Counted from the stretch's first letter, positions 17,515 to 26,455 are shown. The stretch is DNA of 64,000 nt from Cystobacter ferrugineus (GCF_001887355.1 NZ_MPIN01000016.1:62842-126841); one strand, 5' to 3'. The notes: generated from the sequence alone by a model not told the origin. Made by a program: numbers and translations.

Positions 17515-17981
17515 GCGACGGACGTTCCTGGGACGGCAACTGGAAGGTCCGCCTCCACGAGCGGGTCCGTGAGCGCGGGTACGACTCACTCACCGCTTTT
17601 GCCGAGGCGCACCCTACCCTCCCGCTGGTTGAGCTGGCCCAGAAGCTTGGCGAAGACGACGTCAACGCGGTGCAGGTGTTCAGCGGGTTGGTGGCCGAGG
17701 CAGAACGAAGAAAACAGCTCACGCGCTTGGTGCGCGGACAACTCGTGCGTGAACTATCCGAGAGCTTCCCGAATGGATGGCCGGCCGTGCTGGACGACGC
17801 AAATCGTTTCAAGGTCGCCAAGGCGCTCGGATTCTGGTCTGCCTTCACCCCAGAACCCCATAAGGAACGAGTCGATCAGGTCGGCGATGCGCTCCTCGCC
17901 ACTCCGCCACCGCCCGGGTGGCGCCCGCGCGGCCCCGACGACGAGCTGCTCCTCACACTCCTGCCCGACGAGACAGCCTGA
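17511..17981 (+). CDS. Hypothetical protein, 156 aa
   Basis: Mainly helical acidic protein translated from the ATGA overlap with the preceding gene. The region DGNWKVRLHERVRERGYDS, LAQKLGEDDVNAVQVFSGL and ERRKQLTRLVRGQLVREL is typical of a conserved myxobacterial family of small proteins whose function I do not know. There is no signal peptide or membrane helix. Coupling to the upstream gene suggests the two act together. The gene ends 18 bases before the convergent stop of the metallopeptidase-like gene. Confidence 0.6.
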   Translation: MSDGRSWDGNWKVRLHERVRERGYDSLTAFAEAHPTLPLVELAQKLGEDDVNAVQVFSGLVAEAERRKQLTRLVRGQLVRELSESFPNGWPAVLDDANRFKVAKALGFWSAFTPEPHKERVDQVGDALLATPPPPGWRPRGPDDELLLTLLPDETA

Positions 17982-17999
17982 GCCCGCTCCGACCTGGAG

Positions 18000-19178
18000 T
18001 CACTCCCCTCCGGGGCCACTGCTCCAACGCCCCTTCTCCACTCCCCTCCCCTCTGGAGGAGCCCCAGGTAGGGACGCCACGGGCAGTATGCGCACGTAGT
18101 CGCGGAAGGCCTCGTGAAGCTCACGGCCCTCCCGTCCGGCCGCGTACGCGAAGGCACTCCGCGGCGACACCTGCCCCCGGGCGAGTTGTTCGACGAGCGC
18201 ACCGAGATCCGGCTGTGCTCCGCGGACACGAATGAAGAACACCATCGCGATACTCTGGTAGTAGACCGCGCCCGCGAAGAGCTCATCCGCGGTGTGGGGA
18301 AAGGCATCCACCAGGGCCTCGAAGGGCAGATGGCCCTCGGGCAGCCAGTCATGCAACCCGAGCCGCCGGTCCTGCCACCACGTCTCGCGGGCGACCAGCA
18401 TCGCAATGCCCTCGTGGAGCCACATCGGCTTGCGCACGCCGAGCTGGTTGAGGACATGGTGGGAATACTCGTGAAGCAGGCTCTCGTTGAGATCCCGCTC
18501 GGCGGCCACGTGGATGGCACCGTCGTAGTAGCCACGGGTCGCGCGATTGACACAGGCGGCGCTCACGAGCTGCTCGACGCTCGAGTAGAGGAAGACGGAC
18601 GGAACGCGGACCGCGTCCACCTGAGGCCCCAACAACATGCGGAGGAGGCGATGCGCCTGCTCGAGCATCTCGCGTGCCATCTCCGCGTGCGCGACCAACA
18701 GGTCCGGATCACGGCGGATGTGCTCCGCGCCTTCCGGTCCGGCCACGAAGCGCGACAGGAGCGCCTCACGGTCCACCAGCGGACGAGTCCCATCCTCGCA
18801 CAGACCCGGTTTCCCCCAGCGCACCCGCAGCCGGGGATCATCGGAGCGCACCTCGTCCGAGGGCGGAGCCTGGCCCTGCTCCGACGAAGGGGGCCGTGGG
18901 GAAGGCGCTGACGGGGCACTCACCGTGGGCGTGACACTCCCCACGGCCGGCCCCCCGTCGGTGCGCACCTCGGCGCGCGAGTCACGAGCCCTCTCCGGGG
19001 GCCGGGTGCTGGAGACGGAAGCCCTTGGCCGAGGAGGCGCGGACACCTCCGAGGAGGTGCCCACGTCCGAAGCTGGGGCGCACAAGAGGAACGCACCCCA
19101 TAGGGCCAAGAACCCCACGACGACGAAGAGCAGGAAACGATTCCGGGGCCGCATCGCCACGAGACTCGCACATCTCAC
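18000..19178 (-). CDS. Membrane-anchored gluzincin-like metallopeptidase
   Basis: 392-residue protein with an N-terminal anchor (RFLLFVVVGFLALWGAFLLC), a Pro/Ser-rich spacer to about residue 110, then a domain with HEYSH (236-240) and LHEGIA (Glu 256). HExxH with a downstream glutamate after Trp-Leu-His is the zinc-site pattern of peptidase MA-like/DUF1570-like gluzincins. An exported or periplasmic location is inferred. An ATG at 19154 is an equally good start. No convincing substrate clue comes from the neighbours. Confidence 0.65.
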   Translation of the reverse strand: MRCASLVAMRPRNRFLLFVVVGFLALWGAFLLCAPASDVGTSSEVSAPPRPRASVSSTRPPERARDSRAEVRTDGGPAVGSVTPTVSAPSAPSPRPPSSEQGQAPPSDEVRSDDPRLRVRWGKPGLCEDGTRPLVDREALLSRFVAGPEGAEHIRRDPDLLVAHAEMAREMLEQAHRLLRMLLGPQVDAVRVPSVFLYSSVEQLVSAACVNRATRGYYDGAIHVAAERDLNESLLHEYSHHVLNQLGVRKPMWLHEGIAMLVARETWWQDRRLGLHDWLPEGHLPFEALVDAFPHTADELFAGAVYYQSIAMVFFIRVRGAQPDLGALVEQLARGQVSPRSAFAYAAGREGRELHEAFRDYVRILPVASLPGAPPEGRGVEKGRWSSGPGGE

Positions 19179-19278
19179 CCGGGAGGTGCGGGTCGAGATG
19201 TGGCTCCCAGTGAAGAGCCACGGGAGTCAGTTGACTACTCCTGGCTCAGGACAGGGGGAAGGCCGCGGCCCCGCCCCG

Positions 19279-21063
19279 TCAGTCCTCCAGCTCGCGCACC
19301 CGGAAGTCATCGAACCAGATGCCCGCGATGGGCGTGAGCAGGCCCGCGAGCCCCTCGTCCCTCGGGGCGGCCGAGCTCGTGTCCGTCACCCGCAGACGCA
19401 CCTGGCCGTTGACCGAGGCGGCCAGGTGCACCGGCTGCGTGCCCCACGCGGCCAGGGTGAAGGTCGCCCCTTCCCACGCGGAGGACTGGCCACTGGCGGC
19501 CTCCGCGAGCACGGTGGACTTCCCGTCACGATAGCGGCGGATCTGGATGCGTCCCGACGGCAGGTACACGAGCGCGTAGAACGCGTTTCCCTTGGCGCGC
19601 AGCACGACGCCCGCCTCGTCCGCGGCGAAGTTCTGCAACCACGCCTCCACCTGGCAGTCCCGGCAGCGCGAGGGCGAGGCCAGCGCCCGGTTGTTTCCGT
19701 CGGGGTTGTCCAGGTCGCTCACCGCGCGCTTGCCATTGGACAGCCACAGCCCGCCCAGTGACCAGTCGGAGCCCAGTCCGCTCGAGGAATCGCGCGAGAA
19801 GCCATCGAGGAAGAGCTCCCGGCCCGGAGCAGGGATGTCGTCCGAAGGCTTGGGCGGAGGGGGCGGCGCATCCGAGCCACCCACGAGCGCGTCCAGCTTC
19901 ACGCGCACCATGTTCCCCCGCGAGTTGTCATCGGGGGCCTCTCCGAAGAAGCAGGGCACGTCGTCCACGCCCTCGGGGAGGGTTTCCAGCGCATTGGGAT
20001 AACCCTTGAAGGTACGCCTCGAGTCCAGCACCACCGGGTCGCTGAACCGGCCATCCTTCAGCGTCCGGACATGGATTTCATACGCTCTGCCGGCGGAGCG
20101 CATGACGTTGTAGAAGACATACAGCGTCTTGCCCACCCGGGTGGTGGCCGCTTGCATCGCCCAGTCCCGCGACGACTCCAGCAGCGTGCGCGAACCAAAG
20201 CTCGTGCCATCGAAGTGCCGGTAATAGAGGCGCTCCGTCTCGTCCTTGTAGACGAGGTGTATGCCCCCCTCCCCGTCCGCCACCGCGCTCAACGCGGCGC
20301 CATGGTAGATGCCATCGGAGAAGGCGGTCTTCACCTCTCCCCAGGACTCCACCGGATCGCTGTCGCGGCGGATGCGCATGCGCGTGGGCTCGAAGCCGTC
20401 ATGCATGGCGTAGAGGAAGACGAGCCGGGAGCCCACGCTCAACAGCCGCCCGCCCCCGCGGCGCTTGACCCGGCCCAGGTTCGCCTGGCGTTGAAAGGAC
20501 GCGCCGCCATCCGAGGACACGGACACCACCGCCGTGGAGCCCCCATCCGAGTCCAGACGGAAGGCCTGCACCCACAGCCGGCCTCGCGAGTCGCGCGCGA
20601 GCAGCGCCCGGGTATAGGCCGTGGAGTCATCCGCGTTGAAGATCCGCACGGCGGGCTCCGGCTCCCAGTCATGGGAGTCCGGTTGGTAGCGCCACCACTG
20701 GAAGTACACGTCATGCCGGGACGAGGCCCTCAGGCTGGGGGACTCCCACGAATAGACCAGCGCCACGTCCCGTCCCACCGCGATCAGATCCGCGCGGTCC
20801 GCGTGGCTTCCATCCGGCTGGATGGGGGCGTAGAAGCGGAACGTGCGACCCTCGTCCTCGGAGCGGTAGAAGGAGAGGCCTCGCCCCTCCACTCCTTCCT
20901 GCTGGACGGCGAGCAGCCAGGTAGCCGGGCGTCCTCCGCCGGTTTCGATCCGCACCGCGTGCCTTTGCGCGGGCAGTGTGAGTGCATTGCCAACCTTGAC
21001 AGGTAAGACGGGCGCCGTGCTCGCGAGCACCGCCGCGAGCAACGCAACCGAACCGATGATCAT
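19279..21063 (-). CDS. Secreted BNR-repeat/sialidase-like protein with C-terminal lectin-like domain
   Basis: 594-residue secreted protein with a signal peptide (GSVALLAAVLASTAPVLP). The N-terminal about 400 residues carry BNR/Asp-box-like units (YRSEDEGRTFRFY, VSSDGGASFQRQA, DGTSFGSRTL) forming a sialidase-type propeller. A Pro-rich linker (APPPPPKPSDD) leads to a C-terminal jelly-roll domain (FLDGFSRDSSSGLGSDW to FDDFRVREL) like LamG/DUF1080 carbohydrate-binding modules. Catalytic residues of true sialidases could not be identified, so binding or hydrolysis of an extracellular polysaccharide is only an inference. The gene stands alone, upstream of the metallopeptidase-like gene. Confidence 0.7.
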   Translation of the reverse strand: MIIGSVALLAAVLASTAPVLPVKVGNALTLPAQRHAVRIETGGGRPATWLLAVQQEGVEGRGLSFYRSEDEGRTFRFYAPIQPDGSHADRADLIAVGRDVALVYSWESPSLRASSRHDVYFQWWRYQPDSHDWEPEPAVRIFNADDSTAYTRALLARDSRGRLWVQAFRLDSDGGSTAVVSVSSDGGASFQRQANLGRVKRRGGGRLLSVGSRLVFLYAMHDGFEPTRMRIRRDSDPVESWGEVKTAFSDGIYHGAALSAVADGEGGIHLVYKDETERLYYRHFDGTSFGSRTLLESSRDWAMQAATTRVGKTLYVFYNVMRSAGRAYEIHVRTLKDGRFSDPVVLDSRRTFKGYPNALETLPEGVDDVPCFFGEAPDDNSRGNMVRVKLDALVGGSDAPPPPPKPSDDIPAPGRELFLDGFSRDSSSGLGSDWSLGGLWLSNGKRAVSDLDNPDGNNRALASPSRCRDCQVEAWLQNFAADEAGVVLRAKGNAFYALVYLPSGRIQIRRYRDGKSTVLAEAASGQSSAWEGATFTLAAWGTQPVHLAASVNGQVRLRVTDTSSAAPRDEGLAGLLTPIAGIWFDDFRVRELED

Positions 21064-21236
21064 TTGAAGTCCCCTCCCTCGTACTGGAGGGAAACCTAAG
21101 ACTCGGTTCCGCGCGAAGAAAGCACCCTATCCGGCCGCCATGATTCGAGGCCAGACAGGGCATTCTTCTTCCCTGTCGGGGGCATCCGGGTCGGCAACAA
21201 TGGACACGTCGCGCCCCGTTACGCCCTCGGGAATGC

Positions 21237-21806
21237 TCAGCCCTCCACCCGGATGGCGGAGGCGGGAATGGTGCACGGCGACGGGTTCTCATACACGCCC
21301 ACGCCGTCCTCCGCGTGGAAGGCCTTTATCTCCTGCGGGGCGCCGGTGCTCTTGTTGCGCCCGACGTAGAGCGACACGTGCGAGATGTTCCCCGCGGCGC
21401 AGGAGCGGTAGATGATGAGATCCCCCGGGCGCTTCTCCAAGGGGCTCACGCGGCGGCCCCAGGAGCCAATGGCCCAGGTGTCCACCCGCGGCACATTGAA
21501 GCCCGCCTGGCTGTAGGCGTAATAGACCAGGCCCGGGCTGTCGAACCCATCCGGGCCCGCGCTCCCCTGCACATACGGCTTGCAGATCTGATCGCGCGCC
21601 ACCGTGATCGCATTCTTGACGTTGGCGAAGTCCGGCTCCTCCCACGGATAGTCCGTCGGGCGCGAGCACAACTCGTGTTGCTCGACGCCCGCTCCCTCCG
21701 ATGGAGCACCTTCCTCCCACGCCTCGGGACCCGCGTTACAGCCGACGAAGGACAGCGCGAAGAGGAACGATGACGCGGCGAGGGACACGGTGTTGCGCAA
21801 AGCCAT
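21237..21806 (-). CDS. NlpC/P60-like lipoprotein with catalytic Cys replaced by Ser
   Basis: 189-residue lipoprotein (lipobox LSFVGC, Cys 23; RBS AAGGAG). The C-terminal domain matches NlpC/P60 cell-wall peptidases: KPYVQGSAGPDGFDSPGLVYY, GFNVPR, RPGDLIIY and NISHVSLYVG. The normal DCSGL nucleophile motif reads DSPGL, so the catalytic Cys is Ser 90 (AGC), whereas the catalytic His (143) is kept. It is probably a non-cleaving peptidoglycan binder, or a changed-nucleophile enzyme. The rest of the fold looks intact, arguing against simple decay. Confidence 0.75.
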   Translation of the reverse strand: MALRNTVSLAASSFLFALSFVGCNAGPEAWEEGAPSEGAGVEQHELCSRPTDYPWEEPDFANVKNAITVARDQICKPYVQGSAGPDGFDSPGLVYYAYSQAGFNVPRVDTWAIGSWGRRVSPLEKRPGDLIIYRSCAAGNISHVSLYVGRNKSTGAPQEIKAFHAEDGVGVYENPSPCTIPASAIRVEG

Positions 21807-21861
21807 GCGTGGTTCTCCTTGGATGAGGGGGAGCAGGCGAGCCACGCTACTGGCGAATAAC

Positions 21862-21871
21862 TGCCTAGGCA
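21862..21871. promoter_or_regulatory. Palindrome in AT-rich divergent promoter region
   Basis: TGCCTAGGCA is a perfect 10-bp palindrome followed by AATTAATT, within an unusually AT-rich stretch (21855-21925) between the NlpC/P60 gene and the divergent dehydrogenase gene. It is a candidate operator or promoter element; no regulator is identified. Confidence 0.3.
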
Positions 21872-22078
21872 ATTAATTCGTGAATTCCACACTGTCGGAA
21901 ACATGAAAATCCAGTCATGCTGTGAGATTGAAGCACGTCCTGTCGGGAGACGAGCCTGGAGGGGTGGCATCCGAGTCAGGGGCCAGCCAGGCGGGCCACC
22001 ATGGACAGACCCCAGGAGGGAGCCCTGCCAGGGAGACGGCTGATTGGCAATCGTTGGTGGCGTCCACAGCCTTGGCGC

Positions 22079-23230
22079 ATGAGAGCGCTGACCTATGAAG
22101 GCCCCTATCGCGTCGCGGTGCGCAACAAGCCCGATCCCAGGATCGAGCATCCGCAGGATGGCATCGTCCGCGTGACGTCCGCGGCGATCTGCGGCTCGGA
22201 TCTCCACCTGCTGCATGGGCTCATGCCGGACACCCGCATCGGCTTCACCTTCGGCCACGAGTTCACGGGCATCGTCGAGGAGGTCGGCCCCGACGCCCGG
22301 GGCGTCAAGAAGGGCGACCGGGTGATGCTGCCGTTCCAGATCTTCTGTGGCGGTTGCTACTACTGCACCCAGGGCCTGACCTCGTGCTGCGACAACACCA
22401 ACCCGGCGACCGACGCGGGAACCGGCATCTACGGCTACTCGCACACCATGGGCGGCTATGACGGCGGCCAGGCCGAGTACGTCCGCGTGCCCTTCATCGG
22501 AGTGGACGCCGAGAAGATTCCCGACGACGTCGAGGATCTCGACGCCCTCCCCATCACGGACGCCTTCTCCACCGGCTACCAGGGCGCGGAGATGTGTGAT
22601 CTCAAGGGCGGCGAGACCGTGCTGGTGCTCGGGTGCGGCCCGGTCGGCTTGTTCGCGATGTGGTCGGCCTGGGCGATGGGCGCCGGCCGGGTCATCGCCG
22701 TGGACCATGTCGACTACCGCCTCGAGTTCGCGAGGAACTGGTTCGGTGTCGAGACGCTCAATTTCAAGGATCTCGACCTCGTCACCACGGTGAAGGGCAT
22801 GACGGAAGGCCGGGGCGCCGACGTGACCATCGAGGCCGTGGGCTGCGAGGCGGCGGGCTCGCCGGTGCATCGTGTGCTCGGTGTCTATGGAAAGCTGGAG
22901 GCCGGCTCACCGCAGGCGATCAACTTCGCCATCCACGCGACGCGCAAGGGTGGAACCATCTCCCTCATGGGCGGCTACGGCCCGCCGTTCGCGGGTGTCG
23001 ACATCGGCACCTTCATGAACAAGGCGCAGACGATGCGCACCGGCCAGGCCAGCGTGAAGCGCTACATGCCGCACCTGCTCGAGCACGTCCGGGCCGGACG
23101 GATCAAGCCCAGCAAGGTCTTCACCCACCGGCTGCCGCTCGATCAGGCGCCCCAGGGCTACCACACGTTCGCCCAGAAGCGGGACGGCTGCATCAAGGTG
23201 GCGCTCTTCCCCCACTCGACCTTTCACTAG
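22079..23230 (+). CDS. Zinc-dependent alcohol dehydrogenase (formaldehyde dehydrogenase-like)
   Basis: 383-residue MDR-family enzyme. The catalytic zinc site is ICGSDLHLLHG with FGHEFTGIV; the structural zinc site is FCGGCYYCTQGLTSCCDN; the NAD-binding fold is VLGCGPVGLFAMWSAWAMGA followed by VIAVDHVDYR. The insertion TNPATDAGTGIYGYSHTMGGYDGGQAEYVRVP (split here by position, residues about 104-135) is typical of the glutathione-independent formaldehyde/aldehyde dehydrogenase subgroup. I chose ATG 22079 because similarity begins at MRALTYEGP. A small membrane-protein gene follows after 15 bases, probably in the same operon. Confidence 0.85.
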   Translation: MRALTYEGPYRVAVRNKPDPRIEHPQDGIVRVTSAAICGSDLHLLHGLMPDTRIGFTFGHEFTGIVEEVGPDARGVKKGDRVMLPFQIFCGGCYYCTQGLTSCCDNTNPATDAGTGIYGYSHTMGGYDGGQAEYVRVPFIGVDAEKIPDDVEDLDALPITDAFSTGYQGAEMCDLKGGETVLVLGCGPVGLFAMWSAWAMGAGRVIAVDHVDYRLEFARNWFGVETLNFKDLDLVTTVKGMTEGRGADVTIEAVGCEAAGSPVHRVLGVYGKLEAGSPQAINFAIHATRKGGTISLMGGYGPPFAGVDIGTFMNKAQTMRTGQASVKRYMPHLLEHVRAGRIKPSKVFTHRLPLDQAPQGYHTFAQKRDGCIKVALFPHSTFH

Positions 23231-23245
23231 GAACGGAGACACCTG

Positions 23246-23692
23246 ATGAAACCCGTACCCGAGGTGACCACTCCGGAGACGATCCAGCGGCGCTCCGGAT
23301 ACCAATCCATGCAGCCCGTGCTGAGACCGGATTATTGGGGCGTCGACCTCGAGCCCTCGCGCCGGCCGGGAGTCCCCATGATGCGGGACCCCCAGCCATG
23401 GCCCAACGCGCGCTTCCCACCGGAACCCCAGCGCGGCGAGTCGGCCGTCCCCATGCACGGCCGCCCCAACAAGACGATGCCGCCTGTCTTCGGCACCGCC
23501 GTGCCCCTGCACGGACTGTCCGGTGTGGTCCGCAAGCTCGCCTACCGGCTTCCGGACCACTACCCGAGCCACTGGTTGTTGATGCTGCTCGGGGACCGGG
23601 TCGACTCGTGGAGCTACCACGCACGGCGCTACCTGCCGTTCGCGCTCCCACTCGCTGCCGCCCTGATTCTCATGCGCCGGGCGCGGGACTGA
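23246..23692 (+). CDS. Hypothetical protein with C-terminal membrane helix
   Basis: 148-residue protein with a Pro/Arg-rich soluble part and one C-terminal hydrophobic segment (YLPFALPLAAALILM). GGAG lies 7 bases before the ATG. It is cotranscribed with the alcohol dehydrogenase gene (15-base gap), so it may tether or assist that enzyme, but there is no recognisable domain. It converges on a lipoprotein gene with a hairpin between. Confidence 0.6.
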   Translation: MKPVPEVTTPETIQRRSGYQSMQPVLRPDYWGVDLEPSRRPGVPMMRDPQPWPNARFPPEPQRGESAVPMHGRPNKTMPPVFGTAVPLHGLSGVVRKLAYRLPDHYPSHWLLMLLGDRVDSWSYHARRYLPFALPLAAALILMRRARD

Positions 23693-23699
23693 GGCTCGG

Positions 23700-23728
23700 G
23701 ACGCGCTGCCTCACTGCGACAGCGCGTC
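23700..23728. terminator. Hairpin between convergent genes
   Basis: 9-bp stem GACGCGCTG with CAGCGCGTC and an 11-base loop, overlapping the last codons of the minus-strand lipoprotein gene. Confidence 0.45.
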
Positions 23729-24334
23729 GTTCGGCTGGGACAGCGCCTTCCTCGGGGCGCGGCGGCCCTGGGCCCGGATGAACGAGCCCACCTCCGCGGC
23801 CCTCACGTCCACCACGCCCACCAGGCGGCCCTGCTTCTCCAGCCGCCCCACGGCCTCCCGCGTGGCCGACGCCTCCCCGTGCCTCGCCTGGACCTCCAGG
23901 ATGCGCACGCTGGCGTTCGTGAGCTGATCCAGACCGAGGCCCGGGATGTCCACGAAGAACGTCTCCGAGTCCGCGTCCATGTGCTCCGGATTCTCCGGGC
24001 CGGCACCCGCGGTGCGCTGGGTGAAGTCGACGTCGAGCCCCTGCACGGCGAGCACGTCGTCACCCGAACGCACCTCGTACACGTACTGACGGCCGGCGAG
24101 GTTCTTCTCCAGCGTGAGGAAGCCGGGCAGTTCCACGGCATCCACCACGTCCAACCGGACACCGCGCAGCCAGCGCAGGGTCAGCCGGGTGGACACCTGC
24201 TCTCGCCCGGGCTGCTTCACGGCCAACGTCTGCCGCTCGGCCGACACGGGGTCCGGCGGTGCACCCTCCATCGGGGCCTCGCATCCACCGAGGAGCAGGG
24301 CCAGGGTCATCCACTTCAAACGTGCGCGTTTCAT
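23711..24334 (-). CDS. Lipoprotein, third gene of the M64 peptidase operon
   Basis: 207-residue putative lipoprotein with a signal peptide ending in LALLLGGC. The mature part is a single beta-rich domain (QVSTRLTLRWLRGVRLDVV, YVYEVRSGDDVLAVQGLDV) of unknown family. It lies 12 bases after the preceding gene on the same strand, so the three genes 26287 to 23711 form an operon. It might be an accessory or inhibitor for the secreted peptidase; that is inference from position only. Confidence 0.6.
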   Translation of the reverse strand: MKRARLKWMTLALLLGGCEAPMEGAPPDPVSAERQTLAVKQPGREQVSTRLTLRWLRGVRLDVVDAVELPGFLTLEKNLAGRQYVYEVRSGDDVLAVQGLDVDFTQRTAGAGPENPEHMDADSETFFVDIPGLGLDQLTNASVRILEVQARHGEASATREAVGRLEKQGRLVGVVDVRAAEVGSFIRAQGRRAPRKALSQPNDALSQ

Positions 24335-24346
24335 GGGAGCACCTGC

Positions 24347-24841
24347 TTACGACTGCGTGGAACGGAAGGTGAGGATGCGCGACGTCTTGCCGGCCTCGAC
24401 CGGCGGCACGACGCACTGGATGTAGAAGTGCGCGAACGTCCAACCATCGGTGATCTCCTGGATGGTGAGCTGGGTATTGCTCGAGGTGCCAGTGGTACTG
24501 GTGCAGGACCAGGGGCTCTCCACGACACTGGCGCCGTTGGGCACGCGCGACACCGCCCTGCAGCACGCACTCAGTTGTGTGCTCTGATCGCTCACCCAGA
24601 CGGTCGCGCTGAACCTCGTGGCGAACGAGCCGTTGATGAGCCGGCGCTCCGAGGGGCAGATCGCCGTGACGGCCACCGCCTGCGGGTTCTCCGCCTGCCC
24701 CTGGGCGTTGACCCTGAGGTCGTGGCCAACCCCGACGCACATCGCGCCAGGGGCATTGTCCTCCTCGGCGGCGAGGGCCGCGGTGGACACGGAGAGGGAA
24801 AGAAAGGGGATCGACAGCAGCGTGGTGAATCGACGGTTCAT
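24347..24841 (-). CDS. Secreted protein homologous to the C-terminal domain of the adjacent M64 peptidase
   Basis: 164-residue secreted protein with signal peptide (LLSIPFLSLSVSTAALA). After residue 55 it aligns with the last about 110 residues of the neighbouring peptidase: ICPSERRLINGSFATR versus LCPTRRVQENGRFTNH, QLSACCRAVSR versus EDVCCQLFAR, and GWTFAHFYIQCVVPP versus NYTFAHFALTCSIPA. The CC pair and the other cysteines are shared. It is thus a free-standing paralogue of that domain. GGA lies 8 bases before the start codon. Role unknown; binding or targeting function is possible. Confidence 0.7.
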   Translation of the reverse strand: MNRRFTTLLSIPFLSLSVSTAALAAEEDNAPGAMCVGVGHDLRVNAQGQAENPQAVAVTAICPSERRLINGSFATRFSATVWVSDQSTQLSACCRAVSRVPNGASVVESPWSCTSTTGTSSNTQLTIQEITDGWTFAHFYIQCVVPPVEAGKTSRILTFRSTQS

Positions 24842-24871
24842 GACGTGAGTCCTTTGTTTGCGAATTGCGGG

Positions 24872-26287
24872 TCAGTAGTACTGCTGGCCAAAGCGATACG
24901 TGATGACGCTCGAGGCCTTGCCATTGGAAGCGGCGGGGATCGAGCAGGTGAGAGCGAAGTGCGCGAACGTGTAGTTCATGTGCACCTTCGGGAAGTCCAG
25001 GAAGAGGCGCTGATAGGCTCCGCTGCTCCCCGTCGAGCAGACGTTGGCTCCCATGGCGACGTTGCCCGCGGGAGTGCGAGCGAAGAGCTGGCAGCAGACG
25101 TCCTCGGTGGGGTGCTGATCGACGACGAAGGCCTGCCCGATCAAGTGGTTGGTGAAGCGGCCGTTCTCCTGGACGCGCCGGGTCGGGCACAAGACCGTGG
25201 CCGGGGTCGCGGCCGGGTTCGTGAGGTGCGCCGCCGAGGTGTACGAGACCGCCGCCGTACCGGTGGCCTTGCAGGCCGCGCCGGGATAGCTCGCGTAGAA
25301 CGAGAAGTCGCCAGCGACGTCGGTGAAGCCCGTGAGCGTCTTCTTCAAGGTATCGCGGCAGACCGGGCAGAACTGATTGGTGTTGCCCTTCATCCGGCAG
25401 TCGTGGACGGGCCGGTAGATGCCCTTGCCGTAGGTCGCGCACCCCTCGAACTCGCCCACCGTCTCGTCCGGATCCATGGTCACCGAGTCCCACGTCGTGG
25501 GCAGCGCGATGTCAGGAGTCAGGAAGTCGGACCAGGCCACCTCCGTCCGGCTCAGGCTCGTGGAGCAGTTCTTGGCGTTGACGGGACCCTTCGGGTAGGG
25601 GGTCGTCTTGTAGGCACCCGCGATGTACTCGTCGTAGAGGTTGGACACCATGTGCCCCATCTCGTGCGCGAGTACGTACCAGCTCGCTCCGATGGGCACG
25701 GTGAGCCGCCCCCCTCCCCCACAGCCTCCCGACTCTCCCGTGAGCACGTTGAGGACGCGGACCTCCAGATCCCGCTTGGGCACGAGCTCGTCCAGGATGG
25801 CCTTGAGAGTAGCCGAGGTGTTGGCGGTCCCCTCCACCCAGCACCGGCCCCAGCAGGCCGTGTAGACGAAGTCCAGGGCGGTATCGCGGGTGTAGCAGGC
25901 CGGGCTCGAGGACGCGTTGCACGCCGTGTCCACCACGTCGTCCGTCGTCTCGCGCGTGCCACAGCCCTCGCTGTAGCGGCGGATGGAGACACCCGACTGC
26001 GGGGACGTCAAGTCGACCCGGTAGATGTTGAAGGCCGATTGGTTCTCCCGGAAGTACTCGTCCTGGGTGAAGACTCCGCCGAGGACCTTGTCCTGGACGT
26101 ATTGGTGGTAGTCGTCCATGTCGTTGGCGGTGAAGCCATCGCCGATGATCACCAACACCTTCTTCTCGGCGTCGGGACCGTTATCGAGAATCTTGGTGGC
26201 CGTCTGCGCGTGGGCCGGACTGGCGAGGCCCAACAACGCGAGTCCTCCAAGCAAGAGAAGGGGTTTCATGGGTCCTGTCATGGCCAT
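24872..26287 (-). CDS. Secreted M64 (IgA-peptidase-like) metallopeptidase
   Basis: 471-residue secreted zinc peptidase. The signal peptide ends in GLASPAHAQ. The catalytic motif is VLAHEMGHMVSNLYDEY, that is HExxH plus a downstream Asp-Glu-Tyr as in peptidase family M64, and the N-terminal DNGPDAEKKVLVIIGDGFTA is the family opening. A C-terminal Cys-containing beta domain follows. The start ATG has AAGGAG 8 bases upstream. It is the first gene of a three-gene operon. An extracellular digestive role fits a predatory organism. The true substrate is unknown. Confidence 0.85.
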   Translation of the reverse strand: MAMTGPMKPLLLLGGLALLGLASPAHAQTATKILDNGPDAEKKVLVIIGDGFTANDMDDYHQYVQDKVLGGVFTQDEYFRENQSAFNIYRVDLTSPQSGVSIRRYSEGCGTRETTDDVVDTACNASSSPACYTRDTALDFVYTACWGRCWVEGTANTSATLKAILDELVPKRDLEVRVLNVLTGESGGCGGGGRLTVPIGASWYVLAHEMGHMVSNLYDEYIAGAYKTTPYPKGPVNAKNCSTSLSRTEVAWSDFLTPDIALPTTWDSVTMDPDETVGEFEGCATYGKGIYRPVHDCRMKGNTNQFCPVCRDTLKKTLTGFTDVAGDFSFYASYPGAACKATGTAAVSYTSAAHLTNPAATPATVLCPTRRVQENGRFTNHLIGQAFVVDQHPTEDVCCQLFARTPAGNVAMGANVCSTGSSGAYQRLFLDFPKVHMNYTFAHFALTCSIPAASNGKASSVITYRFGQQYY

Positions 26288-26455
26288 GAGGGGTGCTCCT
26301 TTCTTCGTGTGGGAAGGGAATGAAGTGCGAACCCGGCCGCGAGGAGCGCGGCCTTCGCGAGGGAGTGATTGCAGCCGCGATGCCAACCCGGCTTCACCCC
26401 GGATCCCGGGCACTTGCGCCTCGTGTCACGTGCCGGCGGAGGGCTGGACGGGGCC

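Noticed and set aside
23879-26323. 814-residue plus-strand open frame over the M64 operon
   Set aside because: Shadow of three minus-strand genes that have signal peptides, ribosome-binding sites and a HExxH motif.
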